Positions 9,937 through 17,386 of a stretch of DNA of 22,500 nt are shown piece by piece. The notes beneath the pieces were generated by a model that did not search any database, was not told the DNA's origin, and saw only the letters and a program-made list of their open reading frames with translations. The stretch spans positions 699,638 through 722,137 of the forward strand of contig RPFO01000027.1 of NCBI GenBank assembly GCA_009746045.1, written 5' to 3'. The first letter of the stretch is position 1, and each line of letters begins with the position of its first letter. Made by a program: the position numbers and the translations under genes. The stretch is from Mesostigma viride. Lineage: Eukaryota; Streptophyta; Mesostigmatophyceae; Mesostigmatales; Mesostigmataceae.

Positions 9937-10480
9937 GGTGTCTGAGTATTGCAAAGGGTTCATGAACAAACCAGCAATGTTAACATAACCAAAACATGAA
10001 ATTTGCACAAAGTAGACAAAGTGGACGCTACCACAAGTGCTCCTTGTGCTGTCGATGAGAATGGGGGAGACAGACAGGCATCCTCGCCGACATTATCACA
10101 GGCGTCCTCATCAATATAATCGTGGGCATCCTCATCAACACTATCATAGATGCTCAGTGTTGCAAAGGGCAGGGCATTGTCAAACGCAACATTCCTTCAT
10201 TGGTGGCCAAATGTTGACCCTTTAGATGGCACACCCATGTCACATACTCGTGTGCTCAAGTCAGTCACTCACATACCCGCTGCGGAGGATAGCAGCGTTG
10301 CACCCCCCCCTGAGGTGGATAGCAGAGGGGGGGAAATAGCTATACACATGAGAGCGTGACGCTATCACTTACTGCCTAGATATGCTGCCTAGATATGCTA
10401 CCTATTCGCATACCGGTGGGTTGCAGGGGGGGGGCACATAGCTGTATACTTGAGCATATGATGGATTCATATACTCATGT
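9937..10480. other. Intron 8 part, no recognised gene
   Basis: It contains short repetitive words: CATCCTC(G/A)(C/T)C repeats near 10078-10135, GAGGATAGCAG / GAGGTGGATAGCAG near 10285-10325 and TATGCTGCCTAGATATGCT near 10370-10390. No splice-bounded coding segment that fits the phase between exons 8 and 9 was found. Confidence 0.5.
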
Positions 10481-10592
10481 GACTCTATCATATACTACCA
10501 TATCATTCTATCATATATTACTATGGGCTCTATCATATACTACCATATCATTCTATCATATATTTCCATGGACTCTATCATATACTACCACA
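10481..10592. repeat. AT-rich tandem repeat in intron 8
   Basis: CTCTATCATATACTACCATA followed by TCATTCTATCATATAT is present twice (near 10483 and 10529), with a third partial start near 10574. Period about 46 bp, the copies differing by a few bases. It is unrelated in sequence to the 46-bp satellite at the left end. Confidence 0.75.
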
Positions 10593-10698
10593 GGCACTAA
10601 GGTATGCTATCTAGGTACTAGGTAGTCTACCTATCTACCTATCTACTGACCACGCGCATCGCGTGTCGGAATGGCACACTTTGCGTACCAGTGGGTCG

Positions 10699-10745
10699 CA
10701 GCGGAGGGGGCGAGGGCGGGGGCGGGGCGGGCGAGGGTAGGGGCG
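10699..10745 (+). other. G-rich tract with G-quadruplex potential
   Basis: A run of G-triplets and longer (GGAGGGGGCGAGGGCGGGGG and following) lies on the plus strand inside intron 8. The transcribed (minus-sense) RNA would carry the C-rich complement, so any quadruplex would be in DNA, not in this pre-mRNA. Confidence 0.6.
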
Positions 10746-10867
10746 GGCTGACAGGTGGCGGCGGCAGAACCCCGTCTGCGAAATACAAACCGAACAGAAT
10801 GCAGCACACAGGGGAGTTGGTATGGTAAATGAAAACTCAGTCATTAGGAAGTGAACAAAATGTGGTG

Positions 10868-11017
10868 GAAAATAGATCAGAAAGAAAGCCCCGAAAATAG
10901 ATCAGAAAGAAAGCCCCGAAAATAGATCAGAAAGAAAGCCCCGAAAATAGATCAGAAAGAAAGCCCCGAAAATAGATAAGAAAGAAAGCCCCGAAAATAG
11001 ATAAGAAAGAAGGCCCC
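10868..11017. repeat. 25-bp tandem repeat, six units
   Basis: Units of GAAAATAGATCAGAAAGAAA plus GCCCC start at 10868, 10893, 10918, 10943, 10968 and 10993. The last two carry GATAAG instead of GATCAG. On the sense strand it is a pyrimidine-rich (TTTCTTTC) tract in intron 8, about 400 bp after the exon 8 donor. Confidence 0.95.
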
Positions 11018-11129
11018 CAAAATGCCGGCAGACGGGGGAGGGGCTAAAGGTAGGCCAAACGCAAGTCAGTCAGAAACAAACAAAGAAATATTTTCTATCT
11101 TTTGAAATGTCAGTATGCTACCGTCAAAA

Positions 11130-11368
11130 GCTCCGAAAGGCATAGCAGCTCCCTGGATTGGACAGTTATTCTAGCACACAAAGCAAACACTCACCGCCGT
11201 TCCTGACGGGCACGACCTGGTAGTAGCACTCAAGTCCAACACGTCTTTCTCAAGGGAATCCAAAAGAAAATGCCTGGATTCGAAACTGATTCTAGCACGC
11301 AATCCCATCATCCTCCGCCGCTCCTAACAGGCACGACCTAGTAGCGCAAGTCCAAGACCTCTTTCACA
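11130..11368 (-). repeat. Two degenerate copies of the exon 8 / intron 8 donor junction
   Basis: Blocks at about 11130-11252 and 11255-11368 repeat the real junction block (about 11370-11480) with a period near 117 bp. All three share TTCTAGCAC / ATGCTAGCAC on the intron side, then CC(A/T)... before the donor, then CTGACGGGCACG (or CTAACAGGCACG) and CAAGTCC on the exon side. The far copy (11190) keeps a donor-like GTGAGT on the sense strand; the nearer one has GAGGAT instead. Confidence 0.85.
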
Positions 11369-11430
11369 AGGGAAACCGGAGCAGGAGCGTGGGTTTGAGA
11401 CGAATGCTAGCACCTGTTCCCATCACTCAC

Positions 11431-12103
11431 AGTCGCTGCTGACGGGCACGTCCGTGTAGCACAAGTCCGAGACCCAGCAGATCATCTGTGCCGGCGCCAG
11501 CAGCCCCGTGTCATTGTCCGTGGCCACGATCGCCTGTACGCTCGCCATCTGTCCTCGCACCGGCTCCAGGTCCATATCCACCACGATGCTCTCCAAGCCC
11601 AGATCGGCCACAAACTTGTCGCTGAAGACGTTGAGGAAACGGATATCTAACTCGCCGACATCTTGCTCCGGTGCCTCCGGGTCGCCCCAGACGAAATAGC
11701 TACCGCACCACGAGATGTTGAACTCGGCGGCGTCGTACTCTTTAGAGTACATCTGGAGCGCCACGAGCTTGCCACCTGCCTCCTTGGCGACCTCGCTCAG
11801 GGTCCCTGCCCCCGTCTCCACGTACAGGTGCCAGGAGAAGGACTCGGTCATGTAATCGATCTCGACGGAGAGGAACGCGGAGCGCATGGCGTCGTCGGAA
11901 CGGGGGTCGTAGTCGGTGCTGTTCAGGTCGTCGTTGGTCAGTGGGTGGGAGCGGGGGAAGTATAAGAGGGGGAAGATCTCCGTCTCGCGGTCGATGTACC
12001 CATCGGCGTCGGTATCGGAGAGCTCTTGCTGGAAGTACGGCTCGCAGTAGTAGCGGTCGGGGCTGTCAGGGTCGGGGGCGCGGGGGTCGTTGGCCGCCCT
12101 TTC
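11431..12103 (-). CDS. Clostripain-like protease gene, exon 8: region between catalytic part and PPC domains
   Basis: The largest exon, 673 nt (residues 575-798). It starts after GTCCCTGTATCTCAG (phase 0) and ends at AGCGACT|GTGAGT (phase 1). It begins ERAANDPRAPDPDSPDRYYC. A likely Ca2+-binding loop, SDTDADGYIDRETE (about residues 603-616), fits the D-x-D-x-D-G pattern of EF-hand or thrombospondin-3-like loops. Later come ETEIFPLLYFP, SFSWHLYVE, NISWCGSYFVWG and ICWVSDLCYTDVPVSSDC, the last leading directly into the PPC domain. This region follows the catalytic domain in clostripain-like proteins; I cannot assign it a named domain. An upstream copy of its acceptor is also in frame (see 12163-12236), so the true 5' edge is either 12103 or 12226. 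Confidence 0.87.
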
Positions 12104-12162
12104 CTGAGATACAGGGACGCGATCGAGCAGAAAACATAGCATGGAAAACTGTAAGTTGGAAA

Positions 12163-12236
12163 CAGGGCAGTAGTAGCGGTCCGTACTGTCATCATCAGGG
12201 GCGCGGGGGTCAATGACCGCACGCTCCTGCGACAAG
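12163..12236 (-). repeat. Copy of the intron 7 / exon 8 junction, still open and in frame
   Basis: TAGTAGCGGTC, then GGGGCGCGGGGGTC and the GCTCCTG / TTCCTGAG end repeat the real 12043-12115 block about 120 bp away. The sense strand reads GTCGCAG|GAGCGTGCGGTC, with the exon-like edge at 12226. It would encode ERAVIDPRAPDDDSTDRYYC beside the real ERAANDPRAPDPDSPDRYYC. The two acceptors are 123 nt apart (41 codons), with no stop between, so use of the upstream one would add 41 residues without a frame change. A pyrimidine-rich segment (TTTTCTGCTCGATCG) precedes the downstream acceptor. Confidence 0.88.
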
Positions 12237-12534
12237 TAAATGCACAAATGCATAGCAGTAAATAAATAAATTAATTAAATAACTGGAAAAAGGAACAAGT
12301 GCTCCTGTGGGGTCAACAAGCCGATGAATAGATAACGAACCTCTGAGGAAGTCCATGAACAGACAGATGAAAGAAGAAGTCAACAAGTCGTCGCCCAAAT
12401 GCGTAAATGAACAAACCATTCAATAGCAAGGAAAGTGAAGAAAAGGGTGGGCAAGTGGATTCGCAAGAGTGGATGGGACGGGCATGGTCACGAAGAAGGG
12501 GGATGAGGCTGGGCGGCATTCTAGGGAAGACAAG
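12237..12534. other. Intron 7 sequence, no recognised feature
   Basis: AT-rich stretch with a (TAAA)/(AATTAA)-like segment near 12259-12285 and no coding homology. Confidence 0.5.
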
Positions 12535-12678
12535 GGAGGCAAACTGCACAGTATTACTTATGAAGAGATAGTGACTTATGAAGGAGGCAAACTGCACAGT
12601 ATTACTTATGAAGAGATAGTCACTTATGAAGGAGGCAAACTGCACAGTATTACTTATGAAGAGATAGTGACTTATGAA
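12535..12678. repeat. 48-bp tandem repeat, three units, in intron 7
   Basis: Three nearly identical 48-bp units start at 12535, 12583 and 12631 (GGAGGCAAACTGCACAGTAT at the start of each). A single GTGACT/GTCACT difference is seen. The period is a multiple of three, so a plus-strand reading frame remains open (YEEIVTYE repeats); I regard it as chance. Confidence 0.95.
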
Positions 12679-12974
12679 GAGCACAAGGCATCGTAAGGAA
12701 GAAACACGCACACACATGTCTGGTTCATCTGGTGTGAATAAGGTCTAGTGAGAGCAAACTACGTGTGTGGATGAACCAAATGTGTGTGGCTCAACACCCT
12801 GCAGATACCAAAGAGCGACATCCACTTGCCATTTTTCTGATCACTGCTAGTTTAAGAGTTTAATTTTATTAAATGAGAGTAGCATATACAAAGTAGAATA
12901 TGTGCACTACGTAGCATCAAGCAACCTTGTTAAGTCGGTCAGGGTTAGTACATTTGCTGCTACCTACTTCCATC

Positions 12975-13565
12975 AGCACAGAGCGCGGTATAGCCAGATG
13001 CTTCTCGGTACTGCTAGGCAGGGTGATGAAGACGACTTCCCAAGACGGAGCACGAATATCTCTACCGAGCTACTTGTCTGGTCCAAGAACCAGATGGGCC
13101 CCGAGCTCTCTGGAATAATAATGTTGCTGTGGGTTATGGGCCAAGCTCAGAGAGCTAGGTATTTCTCCTCCGATACTAGTAGCAGTGCGCCGACCTAGGC
13201 ACGTTCCGAAATGTCCTACCTAGCAGTTCCTGTAAGCGGGCAGAGTCTAGCTATCTCACAATCCGCACTAATTGAAGCATGAAATAGCAATTGTGCTAGC
13301 CGGCCTAGCCCTGAATGGCTCCACAAGGCCGTGCTATATAGTAGTAGATTTTTACTCCATTGCAACTGATCACGAGAGGCTGTATATAGATATTGCTAGT
13401 TCGTATCGGCACGTCAATGGCACTCATAGAAGAGCGTACCTTATTCATCAGCACCAACAGAACGAGGCCTTTGCCCTCAGACCAATTTCACCTACAGGAA
13501 TGCTGGCAAGCTGGCTGACTGGCGCCGAAATGAGCACTGACTCTCTGATCAAGAAACTAGCGTAG
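12975..13565 (+). pseudogene. Probable decayed Ty1/copia retrotransposon pol (RNase H) relic
   Basis: On the plus strand, opposite to the protease gene and inside intron 7. Short segments echo the end of a copia polyprotein: DEDDFPRRSTNIS near 13025 (compare the family D.DTRRSTSG), LVWSKNQ then LS near 13075 (W.SK.Q...LS), YIDIASSYRHV near 13385 (HIDI.YHF.R.V) and ISPTGMLASWLTGA, then LIKKL, at the end (V.T..MLAD.LTKA..). Frames are broken, so it cannot be functional. No LTR was identified on either side. Similarity is judged by eye and is modest; chance or another repeat type remains possible. Confidence 0.4.
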
Positions 13566-13731
13566 CCATCATACACACGTGTCCCCTAAACCCAAAACCC
13601 TAAACCCTAAACCCTAAACCCTAAGCCCTAAACCCTAAACCCTAAACCCTAAACCCTAAACCCTAAACCCTGAACCCTAAACCCTAAACCCTAAACCCTA
13701 ACCCTAAACAGGTAGCCATCATACACACGTG
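13562..13731. repeat. 20-bp direct repeats flanking the telomeric block
   Basis: GTAGCCATCATACACACGTG is present exactly at 13562-13581 and at 13712-13731, immediately either side of the telomeric tract. A more diverged relative lies near 13868-13905 (GATGTCAAACGCGCGTG). The repeat belongs to a larger tandem duplication that also carries the exon 7 donor copy. Confidence 0.93.
13583..13709 (-). repeat. Interstitial telomeric repeat (CCCTAAA)n
   Basis: About 18 units of CCCTAAA (TTTAGGG on the minus strand), with a few variants (CCCAAAA, CCCTAAG, CCCTGAA, CCCTA). This is the Arabidopsis-type telomere motif, common in land plants and many algae and protists. It lies within intron 7, far from any visible chromosome end, and fits telomeric DNA captured during break repair. 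Confidence 0.95.
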
Positions 13732-13784
13732 CCCCACGGCAAACCGTTTGCATAGACTACTCACTACTATCAAATCTAAACAAC

Positions 13785-13850
13785 TAGAACCATTACATCC
13801 TTGGCGTACCTGGATGACTTGGCAGACGCACCTGTCCCAGTAGCCGGACG
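13785..13850 (-). repeat. Degenerate copy of the exon 7 / intron 7 donor junction
   Basis: GGCGTACCTGGATGACTTGG, then CCCAGTAGCCGGAC, are shared with the real junction (13956-14000), about 155 bp away. The similarity extends into the intron (ACTAGAACCATTACATCC against ACCAGAACCATTGAATAATCC; AACCGTTTGC against AACCGCTTTC), so a block of about 160 bp was duplicated. The sense strand of the copy keeps CATCCAG|GTACGC, a perfect copy of the donor. Confidence 0.93.
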
Positions 13851-13961
13851 CAATCGAAAAGCTAGGGTAGATGTCAAACGCGCGTGCCCTATGGGGAACC
13901 GCTTTCCTATACTATTTATCGGATCAAAGTAACCAGAACCATTGAATAATCCTCGGCGTAC

Positions 13962-14179
13962 CTGGATGACTTGGGAGAGGTATCCGTCCCAGTAGCCGGA
14001 CACGATCGACGTCGTCGGGTATCCATCGTCGGTTATCTTGACGCTCGAGAAGCCGCCCCAGTAGTAGTCGTCCTCGATGAGCGACTTCATCCCGAAATAG
14101 AACTTGCCGGACACCACCGTGTCGGGGGTGGTGCCCGAGATCAGTATGCCGGGGGGGCGCCGCACGACGGGGTTGGCCA
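13962..14179 (-). CDS. Clostripain-like protease gene, exon 7
   Basis: The 218-nt exon (residues 502-574) starts after GGCCAACTACACACAG (phase 1) and ends at GTCATCCAG|GTACGC (phase 0). Joined to exon 6 it reads DSFYG-VANPVVRRPPG. Segments include SGTTPDTVVSGKFYFG, IEDDYYWGGF, DDGYPTTSIVSGYWDGYL and SQVIQ. It is rich in Tyr/Trp/Gly and likely forms beta-strands. I cannot place it in a named domain; it follows the protease core as in other clostripain-like proteins. Both of its edges have a degenerate duplicate in the flanking introns. Confidence 0.86.
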
Positions 14180-14263
14180 CTGTGTGTAGTTGGCCCCATA
14201 CATGATTTGATCGCACACCCGTTAAAGGAAGAAGGTTCGGTAGCAGGAGTTAGAGAGGAGGAT

Positions 14264-14317
14264 ACCGCGGGCCCGCCCCACGACGGGGCTGGCCACTGTG
14301 TGTGGTTGGCCACATGA
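14264..14317 (-). repeat. Degenerate copy of the intron 6 / exon 7 acceptor junction
   Basis: CACGACGGGGCTGGCCACTG, then TGTGTGGTTGGCC, matches CACGACGGGGTTGGCCACTG, then TGTGTAGTTGGCC, at 14163-14195, about 118 bp away. The sense strand retains ACACACAG|TGGCCA, a perfect copy of the acceptor. Confidence 0.93.
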
Positions 14318-14460
14318 GACTCAGGGGCCCATGAGATGATTGACTGTACATGGGTGAGGCCAAAAGGAGAGTTATGGCATAGGAGGTACAGATAAGAATG
14401 CCGGGGACTGCACAATGGATGATTGAGCATTGAATCACATCATTGAGACCAGCGCAGGCC

Positions 14461-14607
14461 AGGAAAAAAATATTATCATGTAGCATGGTATGCTGTAGCA
14501 TCACTGTGTAGGGTTTAGGGTTTAGGGTCTACAGGAAAATAATATTATAATGTAGCATGGTATGCTGTAGCATCACTGTGTAGGGTTTAGGGTTTAGGGC
14601 ATCACCA
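14461..14607. repeat. 76-bp tandem duplication ending in telomeric units
   Basis: Two units, near 14461 and 14533, share TGTAGCATGGTATGCTGTAG then CATCACTGTGTAGGGTTTAG and a final TTTAGGG. A third partial one near 14650 carries CATGGTATGCTGTAG. Each ends with about two and a half TTTAGGG units in the orientation opposite to the block at 13583-13709. A weak likeness of GGTATGCTGTAG to the exon 6 donor (CGTACCGTAGAAG) is not enough to call a junction copy. Confidence 0.9.
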
Positions 14608-14851
14608 TATGTCTTGTGTGGCATCACTGCAGTACTGGCATCACCATATGGCATGGTATGCTGTAGTATCACATCAAGTTGTACAGATATAATTACAAAC
14701 TATTTCTTTAAAAATTAGAGGAAAAGACCCTAAAACGCTGTCCTAGGCGACATCGGGATGCGTGAGCACTAAGCACTTCCTCTCAGCCCCTTCCCATTAC
14801 AGAATGCAGCAAGGACCCTAGCTGTACCTTAGTATGACATGACCCACGTAC

Positions 14852-15070
14852 CGTAGAAGCTGTCGGTGGTGACGTTGGGACTCGTAAACACCTCCTCCGC
14901 GCCGCACGTGGTGCCCCGCCGCACCGCGATAGCGTCATCATAGTGCGCGGTCAAAAAGTCCTTCAACGCCTTGAGACCGGGCAGCACCGCCCAGTTGGTG
15001 GTGTCGTACAGCCGGAACCAGAGGTTGGCCTGCGACTTGGCGGCGCGCTCGGGGAAGAACATGTGCATGC
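14852..15070 (-). CDS. Clostripain-like protease gene, exon 6
   Basis: The 219-nt exon (residues 429-501) starts after TTTGAGTTTGGCAG (phase 1), preceded by a good pyrimidine stretch (CCTGTTTTCCCCCC), and ends at TTCTACG|GTACGT (phase 1). The join with exon 5 reads SQYSG-MHMFFPERAAKSQ. SG..I.FP is the conserved last strand of the C11 protease core. Then follow LWFRLYDTTNWAV, DFLTAHYDD and TTCGAEEVFTSPNVTTDSFYG. NVTT is a possible N-glycosylation site, compatible with secretion. Confidence 0.9.
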
Positions 15071-15171
15071 CTGCCAAACTCAAAGGGGGGAAAACAGGGC
15101 CAGGTTGGCGTAGAAATCTGTCATACGAGCAAACTGATGCACTGTTACTGCAACGGATTTGGCGCATCCCT

Positions 15172-15307
15172 CAAGGAAGAACATGTCCGTGCCCGCGCAT
15201 TCGAAACAAACAGAGGTCCTGACAGAGCCATTCGTTTGAAATCATTTCTGGGCCAAGGAAGCCAGCTTCCTGAGCTTTTGGGGACGAACATGTGCATGCC
15301 TGTCCTG
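15172..15307 (-). repeat. Two degenerate copies of the intron 5 / exon 6 acceptor junction
   Basis: GGAAGAACATGTCCGTGCC at 15174 and GGGGACGAACATGTGCATGC then CTGTCC at 15280 repeat the real GGGGAAGAACATGTGCATGC then CTGCC at 15051-15075. The spacing is about 120 and 107 bp. The farther copy keeps GGACAG|GCATGCACATGTTC on the sense strand, a complete potential acceptor; the nearer one has GCGGGCACGG. Confidence 0.87.
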
Positions 15308-15344
15308 TGGGAACAGACACCAGCGGCGACAAAGCGTCTGCCTA

Positions 15345-15392
15345 ATCATGTCAGCACGCCGACTACTGGCTGGCCTGGGCGCCACGCCCCCT
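15345..15392 (-). repeat. Degenerate copy of the exon 5 / intron 5 donor junction
   Basis: TCATGTCAGCACGCCGACTA, then CTGGCTGGCCTG and CGCCCCC, corresponds to TCATCGCGCGCACCGGAGTA, then CTGGCTGGCCTG and CGCCCCC, at 15443-15480. The offset is about 98 bp. The GT of the donor is changed in the copy (TCGGCGTG). Confidence 0.82.
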
Positions 15393-15455
15393 ATAGGTCT
15401 GACTATGGAGCTATTCTATAGCTAGAGACTATGATTCAGACATCATCGCGCGCAC

Positions 15456-15635
15456 CGGAGTACTGGCTGGCCTGCGCCCCCGGCCTGTCGCTCTTGTAGT
15501 ATGCGATGAGCGCGTTGTAGCTGGCGTGGGCGGTCTCCACGACCGACTTGAGCGACGAAAACAGCTCCCCACACTCGAGCTTGGCGTCGAACTCGGCCAC
15601 CAGGTGGCGCATCAGGCTGCCGATGTCGACCAACT
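15456..15635 (-). CDS. Clostripain-like protease gene, exon 5
   Basis: The 180-nt exon (residues 369-428) starts after TTGGTATGCAG (phase 1) and ends at CAGTACTCCG|GTGCGC (phase 1). It encodes ELVDIGSLMRHLVAEFDAKL, then SLKSVVETAHASYNALIAYY. The VDIG.LM..L pattern and the following helix, then the SG..(F)P strand of the next exon, match the last part of the C11 core (.VDLGDF...L...A.V). Its acceptor has two and its donor one degenerate copy in the adjoining introns. Confidence 0.9.
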
Positions 15636-15762
15636 CTGCATACCAATGAGAAAACCAGTATACATGTAAGCAGCATGGAGAATAACACAAAGCTGAAGCC
15701 ATTCACGGTTAGACCGATATGGCCACGAGGTTTTAATGTAATAATAATCACAATAGTTTATG

Positions 15763-15939
15763 CACCAGGTGGTGTATCAGGCTAACCGATGTCCACCCGG
15801 TCTGTATGGAAGAGAGCGAGGCGAGAATGGTAGAGGAAAAGTCAGGTGTATGAAGAATAGTAGTTAGGCGTGTGAAGGCCCCTGGTATACTGTGTGGTGT
15901 GACGCATCCGGCTGCCAATGTCCACCCGCTCTGCAGGTG
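15763..15939 (-). repeat. Two degenerate copies of the intron 4 / exon 5 acceptor junction
   Basis: CACCAGGTGGTGTATCAGGC, then CGATGTCCACC, at 15763, and TGACGCATCCGGCTGCCAAT, then GTCCACCCGCTCTGCAGG, at 15900 repeat the real CACCAGGTGGCGCATCAGGC, then TGCCGATGTCGACCAACTCTGCA (15597-15640). The farther copy keeps CTGCAG|AGCGGGTGGACATTGG on the sense strand (VDIGSRMRH against VDIGSLMRH). Spacing is about 165 and 130 bp. Confidence 0.9.
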
Positions 15940-16200
15940 CAACCGCATAGCATGACAAGTAGGTAGTGCGACGGTAGAGGGATGCACCGCGGCCTAGTGT
16001 GAGACACGCTGGTGAATGATGAAGGCTGCTCATGTTCGCCAGCGCTGCATGCAAATAAAGCGTCCCGTCCAGACTACCGTAGAGCAGGGAGGCTATGTGT
16101 CCTTGGTCAATGGTCTAAGGTTCGGCATGCAGCGTTTGGTCGAGGCTGATGGTGAACAAGTCAGCAAAAAAAAATTACACAGCTCAAGGCAGAGTTCATA
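15940..16200. other. Intron 4 middle part, no recognised feature
   Basis: Unique sequence between the exon 5 acceptor copies and the reiterated exon 4 donor block. No coding homology is seen. Confidence 0.5.
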
Positions 16201-16204
16201 AAAT

Positions 16205-16640
16205 GCCTTCACAACAACAAGAAAAAGCAGCCTTGGTTCTTATCCTCAGAAAGAAGCACCCGGCTCCGGTGCTCTCCAACACCACGTGACATAACCAGCC
16301 GACGAGCCACCCACCCACCCACCTCGGTTCTCCTCTACATAAATGTACCCAAAGCCCATAGTGGCATAGCTCTAAATCACCAAGTAAGAAATCACCCACC
16401 TTGGTCCTTGTCCACTGCACATCCACCACCCGCCCACCTTGGTTTGTCTTGTCGATAAAAAAATGTATAAAACCACACTCAAGGAAGCACCTATCTTGGT
16501 TTTTGTCCACATCACATCCACCATCCTCCCACCTTGGCTCTTCTTGTCATGATATGACCAGGTGGAATCGCACTTAAGGAAGCACCCACTTTGGCTTTTG
16601 TCCCCACTGACCGCCATCATGCACCTACCCCGGTAGCAGT
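16205..16640 (-). repeat. Reiterated copies of the exon 4 / intron 4 donor junction
   Basis: The motif CCCACCTTGGTTCTCGTCGC of the exon 4 end (16811-16833) recurs in degenerate form: near 16230 (CAGCCTTGGTTCTTATCC), 16318 (CCCACCTCGGTTCTCC), 16393 (CCCACCTTGGTCCTTGTCC), 16434 (CCCACCTTGGTTTGTC), 16489 (ACCTATCTTGGTTTTTGTCC), 16528 (CCCACCTTGGCTCTTC) and 16584 (CCCACTTTGGCTTTTGTCCC). Paired motifs form a larger unit of roughly 95-110 bp that also contains CTCAAGGAAGCACC or CTTAAGGAAGCACC. On the sense strand several keep CCAAG|GTGGG, the real donor form. Confidence 0.82.
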
Positions 16641-16661
16641 GTAGAAATGAAACACCAACGT

Positions 16662-16819
16662 GCCCACCCACCCACCCACCCACCCACCCACCCACCCACC
16701 CACCCACCCACCCACCCACCCACCCACCCACCCACCCACCCACCCACCCACCCACCCACCCACCCACCCACCCACCCACCCACCCACCCACCCACCCACC
16801 CACTCACCCACCCACCCAC
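16662..16819 (-). repeat. (CCCA)n tract at the intron 4 donor; GGGT repeat on the sense strand
   Basis: About 39 CCCA units, with a single CTCA change near 16803. The tract starts at the first base of intron 4 on the sense strand (CCAAG|GTGGGTGGGTGGGTGAGTGG...), so it looks like an expansion of the donor hexamer GTGGGT. Each unit recreates a GT donor-like site, and the tract could fold into G-quadruplexes in the pre-mRNA. The frame stays open through it (WVGG repeats), but this is a consequence of repetition, not evidence of coding. Confidence 0.95.
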
Positions 16820-17265
16820 CTTGGTTCTCGTCGCCGCTCATCTTGATGGTGTCTGACGCCGCACGCGCGCGTGAGACCGCCGTCATGAACAGCTCGTTCC
16901 CCGCCAGTGTCCAATTGGTGAGCGCCGCCAGCATTGCCACCATGTCGCCTTGGTACTTCTCGTACCGCGCCATGTCGACAAGCGCGAGCACCCTGGGGCC
17001 GTCCCCAGGGCTGGCTGTGGGGTGCACGATAAACGCGTTGATCATCGTCTGCGCCCACGCTTGGATGCTCGCTGCCGCTGTGTTGAGCACGCGGTAGTCC
17101 CACCCGGCCCCCGGCTCCAAGTCCTCGCTCGCGAGGGCCCATCGGCAGATTGGGTTGAGGACCTCGAGAACCGTGTAGGAGGCCATGAGGCAGGCGTCGA
17201 AGCCCAGCAGATCGAGCTTGGCGACACCGTTGGCCGAGAGGGATGCTGCGATGGCGTTCTTCATA
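16820..17265 (-). CDS. Clostripain-like protease gene, exon 4: catalytic cysteine
   Basis: The 446-nt exon (residues 220-368) starts after CATCCACGCACCAG (phase 2) and ends at GAGAACCAAG|GTGGGT (phase 1). The KLDLLGFDACLMAS block holds the C11 nucleophile, Cys245; its preceding Asp (Cys minus 2) matches the S1-pocket Asp of the family, which favours cleavage after Arg or Lys. SEDLEPGAGWDY (266-277) is another family signature. Then come ALVDMARYEKYQGDM, AALTNWTLAGN and ARAASDTIKMSGDENQ. His198 and Cys245 are 47 residues apart, close to the spacing I recall for PmC11 (His133/Cys179). The exact donor is ambiguous because the exon runs into the repeated GTGG tract; 16820 gives correct phase with exon 5. 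Confidence 0.93.
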
Positions 17266-17386
17266 CTGGTGCGTGGATGGGGCAAGGAGGGGGAGGGTGG
17301 ACAGAGACCAGTGTACAGTGACCACAGTTTAAGTGGCCGGTGGGTTGTTAATCACAAGCCATGGATGGGCCGCATAACCTGTAGTC
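17266..17386. other. Intron 3, acceptor side
   Basis: A G-rich plus strand (GGGGCAAGGAGGGGGAGGG) gives a long CCCTCCCCC pyrimidine tract just upstream of the exon 4 acceptor on the sense strand. No copy of this acceptor junction was found. Confidence 0.6.

Noticed and set aside
12163-12253. Exon 8 beginning at the ATG near 12253 as a separate gene start
   Set aside because: The frame continues into the exon through two acceptor copies. Homology to the exon start begins exactly at AG sites and upstream exons join in phase.
16647-17097. Plus-strand Pro/Thr/His repeat protein (PTHP) and minus-strand WVGG repeat protein
   Set aside because: Produced by the CCCA tetranucleotide tract, which is open in all frames. 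The minus-strand frame is the real exon 4 running into its intron.
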